Source: an uncultured Rhodoblastus sp.
Lineage (GTDB): Bacteria > Pseudomonadota > Alphaproteobacteria > Rhizobiales > Beijerinckiaceae
Assembly (NCBI RefSeq): GCF_903903185.1
Contig: NZ_CAIUXT010000074.1
Coordinates: forward strand, 26,949 to 90,948
Direction of reading: 5' to 3'
DNA length: 64,000 nucleotides
Notes under the pieces: generated by a model
What the model saw: only the letters and a program-made list of their open reading frames with translations
Database searches by the model: none
What the model was told of the DNA's origin: nothing
Program-made: the position numbers and the translations under genes
In this document: one piece after another, positions 18,611-27,525 of the stretch
Numbering within the stretch: position 1 is the stretch's first letter
Layout: each line of letters starts with the position of its first letter

Positions 18611-18625
18611 TTAAGGGCCGGTTAA
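18611..18625. promoter_or_regulatory. Candidate CtrA-binding site TTAA-N7-TTAA
   Basis: The sequence is TTAA, seven bases (GGGCCGG), TTAA, an exact match to the full CtrA consensus of Alphaproteobacteria. It lies 76 bp upstream of the PBP start and about 145 bp upstream of dnaN, in the shared divergent promoter region. CtrA is the cell-cycle regulator known to control division and replication genes, so both neighbours are sensible targets. A single consensus match can occur by chance. Confidence 0.5.
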
Positions 18626-18769
18626 GTGTTTTGCCGCCGCGCTCGATTTGGGGCTGGGCGCCGCATCGGCTAAAATCTTGGGCTCACGTCCTTGCTTTGG
18701 CGGCGCAGCCGCTGCAAAGTTGCGCCCCCGTAAAACCTCCGGTTTTTTCTGCATTCGGATTGCCGCCCC

Positions 18770-19888
18770 ATGAAAGTCACGCTCGAGAGATCGGCTCTCC
18801 TCAAATCGCTCGGCCATGTGCATCGCGTCGTCGAGCGGCGCACGACCATTCCGATCCTCTCCAATGTCCTGCTCAGCGCCGGCGGCGGCGGATTGCAGCT
18901 CAAGGCCACCGATCTCGATCTCGAAGTCACCGAAACCGTCCCCGCCGATGTCGGCAAGGCCGGCGCCACTACCTTGCCGGCCCATGTTCTCTACGAAATC
19001 GTCCGCAAATTGCCCGATGGCGCCCAGGTGTCGCTGGAGTCGGGGACCGACGGCGGCCAGCTGCAACTGCGTTCGGGCCGCTCGCGCTTCAACCTGCAAT
19101 CCCTGCCGGAAAGCGATTTTCCCGACCTCGCCGCCGGCGACATGAGCCATAAGTTCAAGCTCCCCGCGGGCGAACTCAAGCGGCTGATCGACAAGACCCA
19201 ATTCGCCATCTCCAACGAGGAAACCCGCTATTACCTCAACGGCGTCTTCATGCACGTCGCCGAGGCCGACGGCGTGTCGGTGCTGCGCGCGGTGGCGACC
19301 GACGGCCACCGTCTCGCGCGGCTGGAGACGCCGGCCCCCGCAGGCGCCGCCGGAATGCCGGGCGTCATCGTGCCGCGCAAGGCGGTGGCGGAAGTGCAGA
19401 AACTGATCGAAGAGCCGGATCTGGAAGTCGGCGTCGAGCTTTCCGCGACCAAGATCCGCTTTACGCTTGGCGAAGTGGTGCTGACCTCGAAACTGATCGA
19501 CGGCTCCTTCCCCGATTACGGGCGGGTCATTCCGGCGCATAACGACAAGTTTCTGACCGTCGAGCGCAAGGATTTCGCCGATGCGGTCGATCGCGTCTCG
19601 ACCATTTCCTCGGAGCGCGGACGCGCCGTCAAACTCGCGGTTTCCGAAGGCAAGCTGGTGCTCTCCGTCACCAATCCGGATTCAGGGTCGGCGGTGGAGG
19701 AGCTGGAGGTCGATTACAACGCCAGCCCGCTGGAGATCGGGTTCAACGCCCGCTACCTGATCGATATCGCCAACCAGCTCGACGGCGACACGGCTTTGTT
19801 CAAGCTCAACGATTCCGGCTCGCCGACCATCGTGCAGGACCGCGAAGGCGCGAGCGCGCTTTATGTCTTGATGCCGATGCGGGTGTGA
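18770..19888 (+). CDS. dnaN: DNA polymerase III subunit beta (sliding clamp)
   Basis: The 372-residue clamp begins MKVTLERSALLKSLGHVHRV and contains the three repeated clamp domains. Family signatures include RRTTIPILSNVLL near 23, the TDGHRLAR block near 178 and the C-terminal LMPMRV, which forms part of the protein-binding cleft. It tethers the replicative polymerase to DNA. The gene is not followed by recF, as it is in many bacteria, but by an unrelated acyltransferase gene 21 bp downstream. A CtrA-like site lies upstream. Confidence 0.97.
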   Translation: MKVTLERSALLKSLGHVHRVVERRTTIPILSNVLLSAGGGGLQLKATDLDLEVTETVPADVGKAGATTLPAHVLYEIVRKLPDGAQVSLESGTDGGQLQLRSGRSRFNLQSLPESDFPDLAAGDMSHKFKLPAGELKRLIDKTQFAISNEETRYYLNGVFMHVAEADGVSVLRAVATDGHRLARLETPAPAGAAGMPGVIVPRKAVAEVQKLIEEPDLEVGVELSATKIRFTLGEVVLTSKLIDGSFPDYGRVIPAHNDKFLTVERKDFADAVDRVSTISSERGRAVKLAVSEGKLVLSVTNPDSGSAVEELEVDYNASPLEIGFNARYLIDIANQLDGDTALFKLNDSGSPTIVQDREGASALYVLMPMRV

Positions 19889-19909
19889 ACGGCGCCGCTT
19901 GTGCCGGCA

Positions 19910-21901
19910 ATGCCCCAATTCCCTATGCACCTGACTTTCCGGCCCGATATCAATGGATTGCGCGCCATCGCGGTGGTCAGCGTGGTCGCCTTTCATGTCG
20001 AGCGGCGGCTGGCGCCGGGCGGCTTCGTCGGCGTCGATATTTTTTTCGTCATTTCCGGCTATCTGATTTCGCGGATCATTTTTTCCGAAATTTCGGTGGG
20101 CCAATTCAGCTTGCGGCGGTTTTACGCGCGCAGGGTGCGCCGCATTTTCCCGGCTTTGGCGCTGGTGCTCGGCGCCGTCTGGCTTGGCGGCCTGTTATGG
20201 CTGCCGCCGCCGGCCCTGACCGTGCTCGGCCAGCATCAGCTCGAAGCCGCCGCCTATATCCTCAATTTCAGTCTGGCGGCGGAGGTCAATTATTTCGCCC
20301 CCTCGGCGCAAGGCAATCCGCTCCTGCATTTGTGGTCGCTGAGCATCGAGGAGCAATTCTACATCGTCTGGCCGGCGCTGCTGATTCTGGGCCTCCGCCT
20401 AAGGCTGCCTACCGCCGCGCTGATCCTTGCCGTCACGGCGCTGTCATTCGGGTTCAATCTCTATTCCACGCCTCGCGATCCCACCGCCGCCTTTTATCTC
20501 CCCTGGGGTCGCGTCTGGGAGCTGGCGCTGGGCGCCGCCGTAGCGCGCTTCGAGCTTTCGCGCGGACCGCCGCCGGGCGGCGCACGGCGAGGAGGACTGG
20601 CGCTCGCCGGAATCGCGCTGATGGCGGCGGCCATCGTGCTGTTCGACGAAAACCAGGCTTTTCCGGGCTGGCGCGCGGTGGTTCCGACGCTGGGCTGCGC
20701 CATGGTCATCGCCTTTCCGGGCCGCTGGAGCGAAAAACTCCTTTGCGCGGCGCCGATGCAATTTTTCGGCAATCTGTCCTATCCCTTCTATCTCTGGCAC
20801 TGGCCTTTGCTGGCTTTCGCCTTTCTGCGCTGGGGCGCGCTGGCGCCGCCGGGCCTGCGGCCGGCGCTGGCGGCGCTGGCGCTGATTCTCGCGGCGCTGA
20901 CCAATCGCTTCGTCGAGCGGCCGATCTTCGCTTTTTCCGTTCGGCGTCCATGGAAAACCGTCGCGGCGCTGGCGGCGGCGCTGGCGGCGCTCGGGCTGAT
21001 CGGAATGCTGACGCGCGCCGAAAAAGGCTTCCCCGGCCGCTATCCCGCGCAGGTCGCGGCGATATTCGCCTTCCCGCCGCATGGATTCGAGCAGCAAGCC
21101 TATCGCGCCGGCCTTTGTTACGACGACCGGCGCGACGAACACCTGACGCCTGAGACGGTAGCGCAGGCCTTTGCGCCCCAATGCCTGCAAAAGGCCGATC
21201 CCGCCAAACCCACCCTCCTGCTGCTCGGCGATTCGCATGGGGCGCATCTTTATGCGGGGCTTAGCGCCGTATTCGGCGACAGGGCCAATATCCTGCAACT
21301 CAACGCCAGCTATTGCGCGCCGCTGATCGAAAACATCGAACCGGAAGCGGGGAGCAAGTCGGCGACGCCACGCTGCCGCGCCATCAATGACCATGTGTTC
21401 GCCCAGGTCGAAGCGCTGAAGCCCGATATTGTGGTTGTAGGCGCCTATTTTGGCGTCTTTCTGGACACGCCGGGCTGGGCCACGCGCGATTTTCTCCAGA
21501 ATTTCCGCGCCGGCGCCCAGGCCTTGCGGGCGCGCGGCGTCGGCCGGGTGATCGTCGCCGGACAGATTCCGACCTGGACGCCGAGCCTGCCGCAGCTGGC
21601 GGCGAACGAGATTTTGCGCGACGGGAGGACGCCGGTCTTTTCCTCGAATGGTCTCAATCGCCAGAGTCTTGACGTTGACGCCGCCTTGCGCCGGCAGGAT
21701 TTTGGCCCGGGCGTGTCTCTTATATCGTTGGCCGAGAAGCTCTGCGACGACAGAGGCTGCCGCCGCCGCCTTGGCGACGATCTGCCCGAAGATCTGATGG
21801 CCATCGATTACGGCCATTTTTCAACGCGCGGATCGGCTTATGTCGCGCGCGAAATTCTGGGCCCGGCGATCGAGCAAGCGCTCGCCGGCGTCAAACGCTG
21901 A
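19910..21901 (+). CDS. OafA-type acyltransferase 3 with C-terminal SGNH domain
   Basis: The protein of about 663 residues begins with FRPDINGLRAIAVVSVVAFH, the acyltransferase-3 signature with catalytic His. About ten membrane helices follow to near residue 370, including a DIFFVISGYLISRII block. A periplasmic SGNH hydrolase-like domain comes next, with LLLLGDSHGAHLY carrying the Ser nucleophile and a C-terminal D-x-x-H equivalent (AIDYGHFS). Such fusions O-acetylate lipopolysaccharide, capsule or peptidoglycan sugars. GTG at 19901, ATG at 19910 and ATG at 19925 are all possible starts; none has a clear ribosome site. It follows dnaN closely and may share its transcript. Confidence 0.88.
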   Translation: MPQFPMHLTFRPDINGLRAIAVVSVVAFHVERRLAPGGFVGVDIFFVISGYLISRIIFSEISVGQFSLRRFYARRVRRIFPALALVLGAVWLGGLLWLPPPALTVLGQHQLEAAAYILNFSLAAEVNYFAPSAQGNPLLHLWSLSIEEQFYIVWPALLILGLRLRLPTAALILAVTALSFGFNLYSTPRDPTAAFYLPWGRVWELALGAAVARFELSRGPPPGGARRGGLALAGIALMAAAIVLFDENQAFPGWRAVVPTLGCAMVIAFPGRWSEKLLCAAPMQFFGNLSYPFYLWHWPLLAFAFLRWGALAPPGLRPALAALALILAALTNRFVERPIFAFSVRRPWKTVAALAAALAALGLIGMLTRAEKGFPGRYPAQVAAIFAFPPHGFEQQAYRAGLCYDDRRDEHLTPETVAQAFAPQCLQKADPAKPTLLLLGDSHGAHLYAGLSAVFGDRANILQLNASYCAPLIENIEPEAGSKSATPRCRAINDHVFAQVEALKPDIVVVGAYFGVFLDTPGWATRDFLQNFRAGAQALRARGVGRVIVAGQIPTWTPSLPQLAANEILRDGRTPVFSSNGLNRQSLDVDAALRRQDFGPGVSLISLAEKLCDDRGCRRRLGDDLPEDLMAIDYGHFSTRGSAYVAREILGPAIEQALAGVKR

Positions 21902-21907
21902 AACACT

Positions 21908-22348
21908 TCACAGCGCCTTGCTCAAAAAGGTCCGCTCGGCGCCGGGCGGGAAATTCTCGATCCGCCCGGAGATTGCAAAACCGCATTTGCAGTAAAAATC
22001 CAGCGGACCCGCTTCGAACGTGTCGAGATAAAGCCCGACGCAGGCGGTTTCGCGGGCGAAATTTTCGACTTCGGCGAGGAGGGCGCGGCCAAGCCCGTTG
22101 CGGCGCCAATCCGGCGCCAGATAGAACTGGCTGATATAAAGCCAGCGCCAGTGGATCACGCCATTGACGCCGCCGATCCACTCGCCTCGTTGATCGCGCG
22201 CCGCCAGCGTGAAGGTTTTTTCATTGCGCGGGCCGTGGCTCCCGGCGATTTCCCGTCCCAGACGCGCCGAAACCAGTTTTGAAGCCTCGCTCCCGGCGAC
22301 TTCCCTTGCGATATGAAAGGGCTTGGTCGGGACCTGTTTTTTTGTCAT
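21908..22348 (-). CDS. GNAT-family N-acetyltransferase
   Basis: The 146-residue protein shows the GNAT core: a strand ending ISQFYLAPDWRRNGLGRALL, the acetyl-CoA pyrophosphate loop (R-R-N-G-L-G), and the C-terminal LYLDTFEAGPLDFYCKCGF segment. The substrate is unknown. The start ATG at 22348 is chosen because MTKKQ begins the conserved region; an in-frame ATG at 22360 would overlap the divergent gene. The start codons of this gene and the polysaccharide deacetylase gene are only about 10 bases apart, so each promoter must lie in the other gene. Confidence 0.78.
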   Translation of the reverse strand: MTKKQVPTKPFHIAREVAGSEASKLVSARLGREIAGSHGPRNEKTFTLAARDQRGEWIGGVNGVIHWRWLYISQFYLAPDWRRNGLGRALLAEVENFARETACVGLYLDTFEAGPLDFYCKCGFAISGRIENFPPGAERTFLSKAL

Positions 22349-22358
22349 GGATCCGCGC

Positions 22359-23342
22359 ATGAAAAAAGTTCTGGGTTTTCTCGCCGCACTCTGGCCGCTC
22401 GCCGGCATCGGCGCAAGGGCCGAGCCCGATTGCGCTTCCCCTGCCAGAATCGAGGCGCCGATTGGCGGACCGCTGCAACGGCTGCATCGCGTGGAAGATT
22501 ACCAGGCGATCCTGCAAAGCTGCACAAACGCCGACAAGGAGCGGTTGGCCATCCGCGCCATGCGCGTCGGCGGCGAGGAATTCTTGCTGACCGTGGACTC
22601 GAAAAGTCTCGACACGAGCATCGAGCGCCGCACTTGCTGGACCTGCCGCGAACCGAAGGGGACGAGCCGCTTCCAGCAATTGGTCGCGCAATTCGCCGAC
22701 GATCCGGGGAACAGGCTCAAACCCGGCGCTACATGGCTCGACAATGCGGGGCTGAAACATGGACACGGCGAAGGCGCCTTCCTCACCGCCGACCTCTGTC
22801 CGTCACGAAAATCGCTCGACCGCGACTTCCTGCAAAAGCTCGAAAAGGCCGGCCCCGCGACGCAGATCGCCCTGTCGGTCTCCGGCCTCTGGATCGCCCA
22901 TCACCCCGAGGATTTCGACTGGCTGCGGCGGGAAAAGGCGGAAGGCCGGCTGGCCATCACCTTCGTCAATCACTCTTACACCCATCCCTACCGCCCCGGC
23001 CTGCCGACAGGGCAGAATTTCCTGCTCGCGCCCGGCCTCGACAAGGACCGCGAGATTTTCGACGTCGAAAGGCTGCTGATCGCCAATGGCGAGACGCCTT
23101 CGGTGTTTTTCCGTTTTCCCGGCCTGATTTCCGACGCCGGCTGGATGCAGGCGCTAAAGGACGACCATCTGATACCGCTCGGCGCCGACGCCTGGCTGGC
23201 GCTGGAGCAAAAGCCGCGCGAGGGCGCCATTATTCTGGTCCACGTCAATGGCAACGAGCCGCTGGGACTGAGCAAATTTCAGGATCTAAGCCTCCGGGGC
23301 GCTCTGCCGACGCCGTTCCTCCCGCTCACCCGGGCGCCTTGA
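22359..23342 (+). CDS. Secreted polysaccharide deacetylase-like protein
   Basis: The 327-residue protein has a clear signal peptide (MKKVLGFLAALWPLAGIGAR, then A-E). The NodB-homology core includes FLTADLCPS near 145 in the position of the catalytic Asp motif and the metal motif NHSYTHP near 207. A FFRFPGLIS block follows. These fit a carbohydrate esterase 4 fold that removes N- or O-acetyl groups from glycans. The first 120 residues have a Cys-x-x-Cys pair (RRTCWTCREP) and no recognised domain. ATG at 22347 is an alternative start; 22359 gives the best signal peptide. The 3' end overlaps the convergent esterase gene by 17 bases. Confidence 0.8.
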   Translation: MKKVLGFLAALWPLAGIGARAEPDCASPARIEAPIGGPLQRLHRVEDYQAILQSCTNADKERLAIRAMRVGGEEFLLTVDSKSLDTSIERRTCWTCREPKGTSRFQQLVAQFADDPGNRLKPGATWLDNAGLKHGHGEGAFLTADLCPSRKSLDRDFLQKLEKAGPATQIALSVSGLWIAHHPEDFDWLRREKAEGRLAITFVNHSYTHPYRPGLPTGQNFLLAPGLDKDREIFDVERLLIANGETPSVFFRFPGLISDAGWMQALKDDHLIPLGADAWLALEQKPREGAIILVHVNGNEPLGLSKFQDLSLRGALPTPFLPLTRAP

Positions 23343-24225
23343 GCGCCGTCTCGATAAAGGCGATGGCGTCGTCGAGGACCGGCGCGCGCCAGCGGAACGG
23401 ACGCGAAAGGGTCAGCACCAGCCCGACGTGGCCAAGTCCCGGATAGATCCTGTTCTCGACGAAAACGCCGTTTTCCTCCAGAGCCTTCGCCATGTCGTCG
23501 GCGTTGAAGTCGGCGACCACGCCGTCCTTGTCGCCGCGCGCCAACAGCATGGGCGGCGCTTTCGCCGAGGCGAAGGCCAGGGGCCGCGCGCTTTCCGGAT
23601 TTTGCGCGGCGGCGGCGAAAATTTTCTGGGTGCGCGGCCAGGTGGTCGGATCGAAGGCATAGGGACCGGCGAGACCGACCACGGCGGCGGGCGGCGGCGC
23701 GCCCATGGCGGCCTCGTCCAGATAATGCGGGTCGAGCGCCAGCAGCGCGGCGATATGGGCGCCTGCGGAATGGCCCATCAGCACGATGCGGCGCCTTTCC
23801 CTGGGCGTGGCGACATGGCGCTGCACCCAGGCATAGCTGAGCGCCGCATCCTCCATGAAATCGGGGAAGGCCGACTGCGGGAACAGACGGTAATCGGGAA
23901 TCACCGCCGTATAGCCCCGCGCCGCCAGAGCCGCGCCGACGAAACGATAGACGGCGCGTTCGCCCCGCCGCCAGCCGCCGCCATAAAAGAAAATCACGAT
24001 CGCCTTGCGGTCGATTTCCGGCGCCGGGCGGTAAATATCGAGCTTCTGGCGCGCCAACGGGCCATAGGCGAGGCCTCGGGCGACGGCGCCGTGCTTTTCC
24101 GCGACGATGGCGTTGAACAGGACGCCCGGCAGGCGCCATTCGGTGTCGGCGCGCGCGCCGGCCTCCGCATAGGCCGCGATCGCGCCCATCAGGGCGACGC
24201 TGACAGCCAGAGTTTTCTTCGACAT
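23326..24225 (-). CDS. Secreted alpha/beta hydrolase (carboxylesterase-like)
   Basis: The 299-residue protein has a signal peptide of about 27 residues. The oxyanion-hole motif reads FFYGGGWRRGE at about 79-89 in the style of BD-FAE/HSL-type esterases. The nucleophile is Ser153 in MGHSAGAH, the acid is probably in RGDKDGVV, and the His is in PGLGHVGLV. It probably hydrolyses an ester in the periplasm; the substrate is unknown. The ATG at 24225 precedes the signal peptide; upstream in-frame sequence has no coding character. It overlaps the deacetylase gene tail-to-tail. Confidence 0.85.
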   Translation of the reverse strand: MSKKTLAVSVALMGAIAAYAEAGARADTEWRLPGVLFNAIVAEKHGAVARGLAYGPLARQKLDIYRPAPEIDRKAIVIFFYGGGWRRGERAVYRFVGAALAARGYTAVIPDYRLFPQSAFPDFMEDAALSYAWVQRHVATPRERRRIVLMGHSAGAHIAALLALDPHYLDEAAMGAPPPAAVVGLAGPYAFDPTTWPRTQKIFAAAAQNPESARPLAFASAKAPPMLLARGDKDGVVADFNADDMAKALEENGVFVENRIYPGLGHVGLVLTLSRPFRWRAPVLDDAIAFIETALKAPG

Positions 24226-24489
24226 TCCCGTTACGTTTCCTTCTGATAGGCGTTGCTCTTTGTTGCATACTGTCAGCCGCCGAAAAAGTTTCATCGGCCC
24301 GCAACCGCGCCGGCGACACGGCGCGGTTGTCACCGCAGACAGGAGGCTTGCTCGAAGCGCGCTCTCGACAAGGCATTTTGTTCGAAAGACTCTCGTTTCA
24401 AGCCATCCCGGCCCAAAGCATCTTGGCCGGCGGCGAACGCCATGCGAACTTGTCGGCCAAGACCAATCCGGGCGGGTCGGACGGATCCG

Positions 24490-25977
24490 ATGAAACATGT
24501 CGACAAGCGTTTTCTTGCCTATCATGTGCTGCTGGCGGCCGCCGCCGGCGCGGTATTGCTATGGATTTCGCTGCGGGCCGCCGAATATGGCAAGGCGGTC
24601 CAGCAGGATTTCAAATTATCGGAGAGCGTCGGCCGGGCCGAGCGCGCGCTCGGCGACCTGATGGAGACCCTGCTCCAGTCCGAATCCGGGGTGCGGCGTT
24701 TCCTGCTGACTCCCGAGGACAAGTGGCTGGCGGACCCGGCCGGCGCCAAAGCCAGGGCATTGGCGGATGTCGAGAATTATCGGGCCGAACGCATGGCGGG
24801 CGATGGGGCGCCGGCCGTCGAGACCCTGCTGCGTCAGGAGGTCGAGGCGAAATTCGAGCATTGGTCGCGCATGGTCGAACTGGCGCGCGCCGAGGGCGCC
24901 GAGGCCGCGCTGCGGGTCGCCGCCGACGAGCCGGGCGCCGCTTCGATGCGCCGCATCGGCGACGCCGTGGCCGAGGCGCGCAACAACACTGGAATCCTTC
25001 GCCAGAAACGTCATGACGAAACCTCGCGGACGCTGCAAAGCCTGCGGCGGACCACCTGGGAGGGGATGGTCGCCATTCTCGCCTTGTCGGGCGCCGCCAT
25101 TTTCGCCATCGCCACCCGCACCAGCCAGTTGATCCGCGCGCGGCACGACTTGCGCGAGGCCAACCGGCAGCTGGAATCGCGCGTGCGCGAACGAACCCGC
25201 GAACTCCAGCGCTCGAACGAGGACATCCAGCGTTACGCCCATGTCGTCGGCCACGATCTGCGGGCGCCGCTGGTCAATATCATGGGATTCACCCGCGAAC
25301 TGGAAAACGCCGCCGAAGTGCTCAAGGCCTATGTCGACTCGATGCGCGCCGGCGCGCCTTTCGCGCGGATGGACGAGGTTTACGCCGCCGTCGACGAGGA
25401 GGCGCCGGAAGCCTTGCGCTTCATTCAATCCTCGCTCAAGCGCATGGACTCGCTGATTGCCGGCATTTTGCAATTGTCGCGGCTCGGGCGCGCGCCGCTG
25501 CATCCCCAGCGCATCGACATGGGCGAGTTGCTCGAAGACTGTTTGTCGCAGATCCGCAAGCAGCTGGTGGAGAGCGGCGGCGAGGCGAGCGTCGTCAAGC
25601 CGCTGCCCGACATTGTCAGCGACGCCAATGCGGTGAAGCAGATCTTCACCAACCTTCTCGACAACGCCGTCAAATATTTCGCTCCCGGCCGCGCCGGAAA
25701 AATCGCGATCAGCGGAGAGGCGCGCGGGGCGATGGCCTATTTCGAAATCCGCGACAATGGCCGGGGCGTCGCGGCCAAGGACCGCGAGCGCGTTTTCGAC
25801 CTGTTTCGCCGCGCGGGTCCTCAGGACCGGCCGGGCGAAGGCGTCGGCCTCGCCCATGTGCGCAGTCTGACGCGGCGGCTCGGCGGCGAAATCCAGGTCG
25901 AGTCCGATGGCGTCACCGGTTCGGTGTTTCGCTTCTCGCTGGCGCGCAATCTCGACCGAATCGTGCAAGAGAACTAA
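24490..25977 (+). CDS. CHASE3-domain sensor histidine kinase
   Basis: The 495-residue membrane kinase has a transmembrane segment at about 9-27, a periplasmic CHASE3 domain at about 30-180 with LLQSESGVRRFLLT, and a second membrane helix near 195-215. A coiled coil (RVRERTRELQRSN) leads to the HisKA box HVVGHDLRAPLVNIMGF with phosphoacceptor His255. The ATP-binding domain has N-box FTNLLDNAVKYF and G-box GEGVGLAHV. DHp sequences of this kind are typical of bacteriophytochrome-like kinases. A small receiver gene follows after 29 bp and is the probable partner. The ATG at 24490 begins the membrane anchor. Confidence 0.92.
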   Translation: MKHVDKRFLAYHVLLAAAAGAVLLWISLRAAEYGKAVQQDFKLSESVGRAERALGDLMETLLQSESGVRRFLLTPEDKWLADPAGAKARALADVENYRAERMAGDGAPAVETLLRQEVEAKFEHWSRMVELARAEGAEAALRVAADEPGAASMRRIGDAVAEARNNTGILRQKRHDETSRTLQSLRRTTWEGMVAILALSGAAIFAIATRTSQLIRARHDLREANRQLESRVRERTRELQRSNEDIQRYAHVVGHDLRAPLVNIMGFTRELENAAEVLKAYVDSMRAGAPFARMDEVYAAVDEEAPEALRFIQSSLKRMDSLIAGILQLSRLGRAPLHPQRIDMGELLEDCLSQIRKQLVESGGEASVVKPLPDIVSDANAVKQIFTNLLDNAVKYFAPGRAGKIAISGEARGAMAYFEIRDNGRGVAAKDRERVFDLFRRAGPQDRPGEGVGLAHVRSLTRRLGGEIQVESDGVTGSVFRFSLARNLDRIVQEN

Positions 25978-26006
25978 AGGGCGAAAATTGAAGGCCGGAG
26001 AATGGA

Positions 26007-26465
26007 ATGGCGGAGACCGTGAACACCAGCGACGCCAAGCCCGTCCTGATCGTCATGATCGAGGACGACGAAGGCCATGCCCGGCTGATCGAGAAACATA
26101 TCCGCCGCGCCGGCGTCACCAATGACATCGTCGGCTTCCGCGATGGCGCCAGCGCGCTGGATTTTCTGCTCGGCGACGGCCCCGACCGGATGAAACCCGG
26201 CGCGCCCTGCCTGATTCTGCTCGATCTGAACCTGCCGGACATGACCGGGATCGACATTCTCGCCAGAATCAAGGGCGACGCCCAATTGCGCCGTTCCCCG
26301 GCGATCGTGCTGACCACCGCCGACGACCAGCGCGAAATCCAGCGCTGCTACGATCTCGGCGCCAATGTCTATATCACCAAGCCCCTGATTTACGAGCACT
26401 TCGCCAACACCATCCGGCAACTCGGCCTGTTCCTTTCGGTGATGCAGATCCCGGAGGTCGATTGA
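26007..26465 (+). CDS. Single-domain response regulator (Rcp1-like)
   Basis: The 152-residue protein is a lone receiver domain. It has the acidic pair at 20-21 (MIEDDEGH), phosphoacceptor Asp73 in LLDLNLPDMTG, Thr in VLTTADD and Lys in YITKPL. The long loop before alpha-4 and the sequence DGASALDFLLG resemble receivers paired with phytochrome-type kinases. It lies between a CHASE3 kinase and a receiver-kinase hybrid, one base before the latter, so it is probably a phosphotransfer intermediate in one relay. Confidence 0.92.
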   Translation: MAETVNTSDAKPVLIVMIEDDEGHARLIEKHIRRAGVTNDIVGFRDGASALDFLLGDGPDRMKPGAPCLILLDLNLPDMTGIDILARIKGDAQLRRSPAIVLTTADDQREIQRCYDLGANVYITKPLIYEHFANTIRQLGLFLSVMQIPEVD

Positions 26466-26466
26466 C

Positions 26467-27519
26467 ATGACGCAGGCGGCCGAGGGAAGGCATCCCATCC
26501 GAGTGCTCTATATCGACGACGATCCGGCCTTCGCCGCCCTGACGCGCAAGGCGCTGTCGCGGCGCGGGCACGAGGTCGCGCATGTCAAGAGCGGCGCCGA
26601 GGGGCTAAGTCTGCTCGCCGAAGGTAAAATCGACGTGATCGCGCTCGACCACATGCTCGAAGGCGAGACCGGCTTCGACGTGCTGCGCCGCCTCGGACCG
26701 CGCGAAAGCCGCCCGCCGGTGGTCTATGTCACGGCGGCGATCGACGCCCAAACCGCGATCCAGGCGATCCGCGCCGGCGCCGACGAATATGTCGTCAAGG
26801 ATTCAGCCGAGGCCTTTTTCGATTTGCTGGTCGTCGCCATGGAACAGGTACTAGAACGCTGGCGCCTCAGGGAGGTGCAGGAGCGCAACGAACGCGAAGT
26901 GCGCGTCGCGCGCGACCGCGCCGAAACCCTGTTGCGCGAGGTCAATCACCGCATCGCCAATAGTCTGGCGCTCGCCGCCGCCATGGTGCGGATGCAGGCC
27001 GGCGCGCTGACGGACCCCGCCGCCGTCGCCGCCCTGAACGAGACGCGGCGGCGCATCATCGCCATCGCCGGCGTGCATCGCCGCCTTTACGTATCGGACA
27101 AGGTCGGCCAGGTCGAAATCGACGACTATCTCGGCCATCTGACGGCGGAACTGGCGGAATCCCTGCGCGACACCGCTCACGACCACCGCATCGCGCTCAG
27201 CGCCGAAAAATTCGCCATTCCCATCGACAAGGCGGTGACGCTCGGCGTCATCGTCGGCGAACTGGTGACCAACGCCTTCAAATATGCTTATCCGCACCAG
27301 CGCCGGGGCGAAATTCGCGTCGCCGTCGGCCGGGCCGGCGCCAAAGGCTTTGTCAGCGTCGAGGATGACGGCCAAGGGTTCGACGCCGCGGCGCCAAGCC
27401 AGGGCACCGGGCTGGGGTCGAAAATTCTCTCCGCCATGGCCCGGACCTTGGGCGCAACCCTGACGCAGAACGTCGGCGCCAGCGGGGTGCGGACCCGGCT
27501 CGAATTTCCGCTGGCGTGA
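26467..27519 (+). CDS. Receiver-HisKA_2 hybrid histidine kinase
   Basis: The 350-residue soluble protein has an N-terminal receiver domain (IDDD near 16-19, phosphoacceptor Asp61 in ALDHMLEGETG) and a coiled-coil linker. A HisKA_2-type H-box, LLREVNHRIANSLAL, carries His161. The C-terminal HATPase has ELVTNAFKYAYPH and GTGLGSKIL motifs. Kinases of the HisKA_2/HWE class often feed the alphaproteobacterial general stress response through PhyR. No phyR, nepR or ecfG is visible in the window. It is the last gene of the kinase-receiver-hybrid operon. Confidence 0.9.
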   Translation: MTQAAEGRHPIRVLYIDDDPAFAALTRKALSRRGHEVAHVKSGAEGLSLLAEGKIDVIALDHMLEGETGFDVLRRLGPRESRPPVVYVTAAIDAQTAIQAIRAGADEYVVKDSAEAFFDLLVVAMEQVLERWRLREVQERNEREVRVARDRAETLLREVNHRIANSLALAAAMVRMQAGALTDPAAVAALNETRRRIIAIAGVHRRLYVSDKVGQVEIDDYLGHLTAELAESLRDTAHDHRIALSAEKFAIPIDKAVTLGVIVGELVTNAFKYAYPHQRRGEIRVAVGRAGAKGFVSVEDDGQGFDAAAPSQGTGLGSKILSAMARTLGATLTQNVGASGVRTRLEFPLA

Positions 27520-27525
27520 TTTTCC

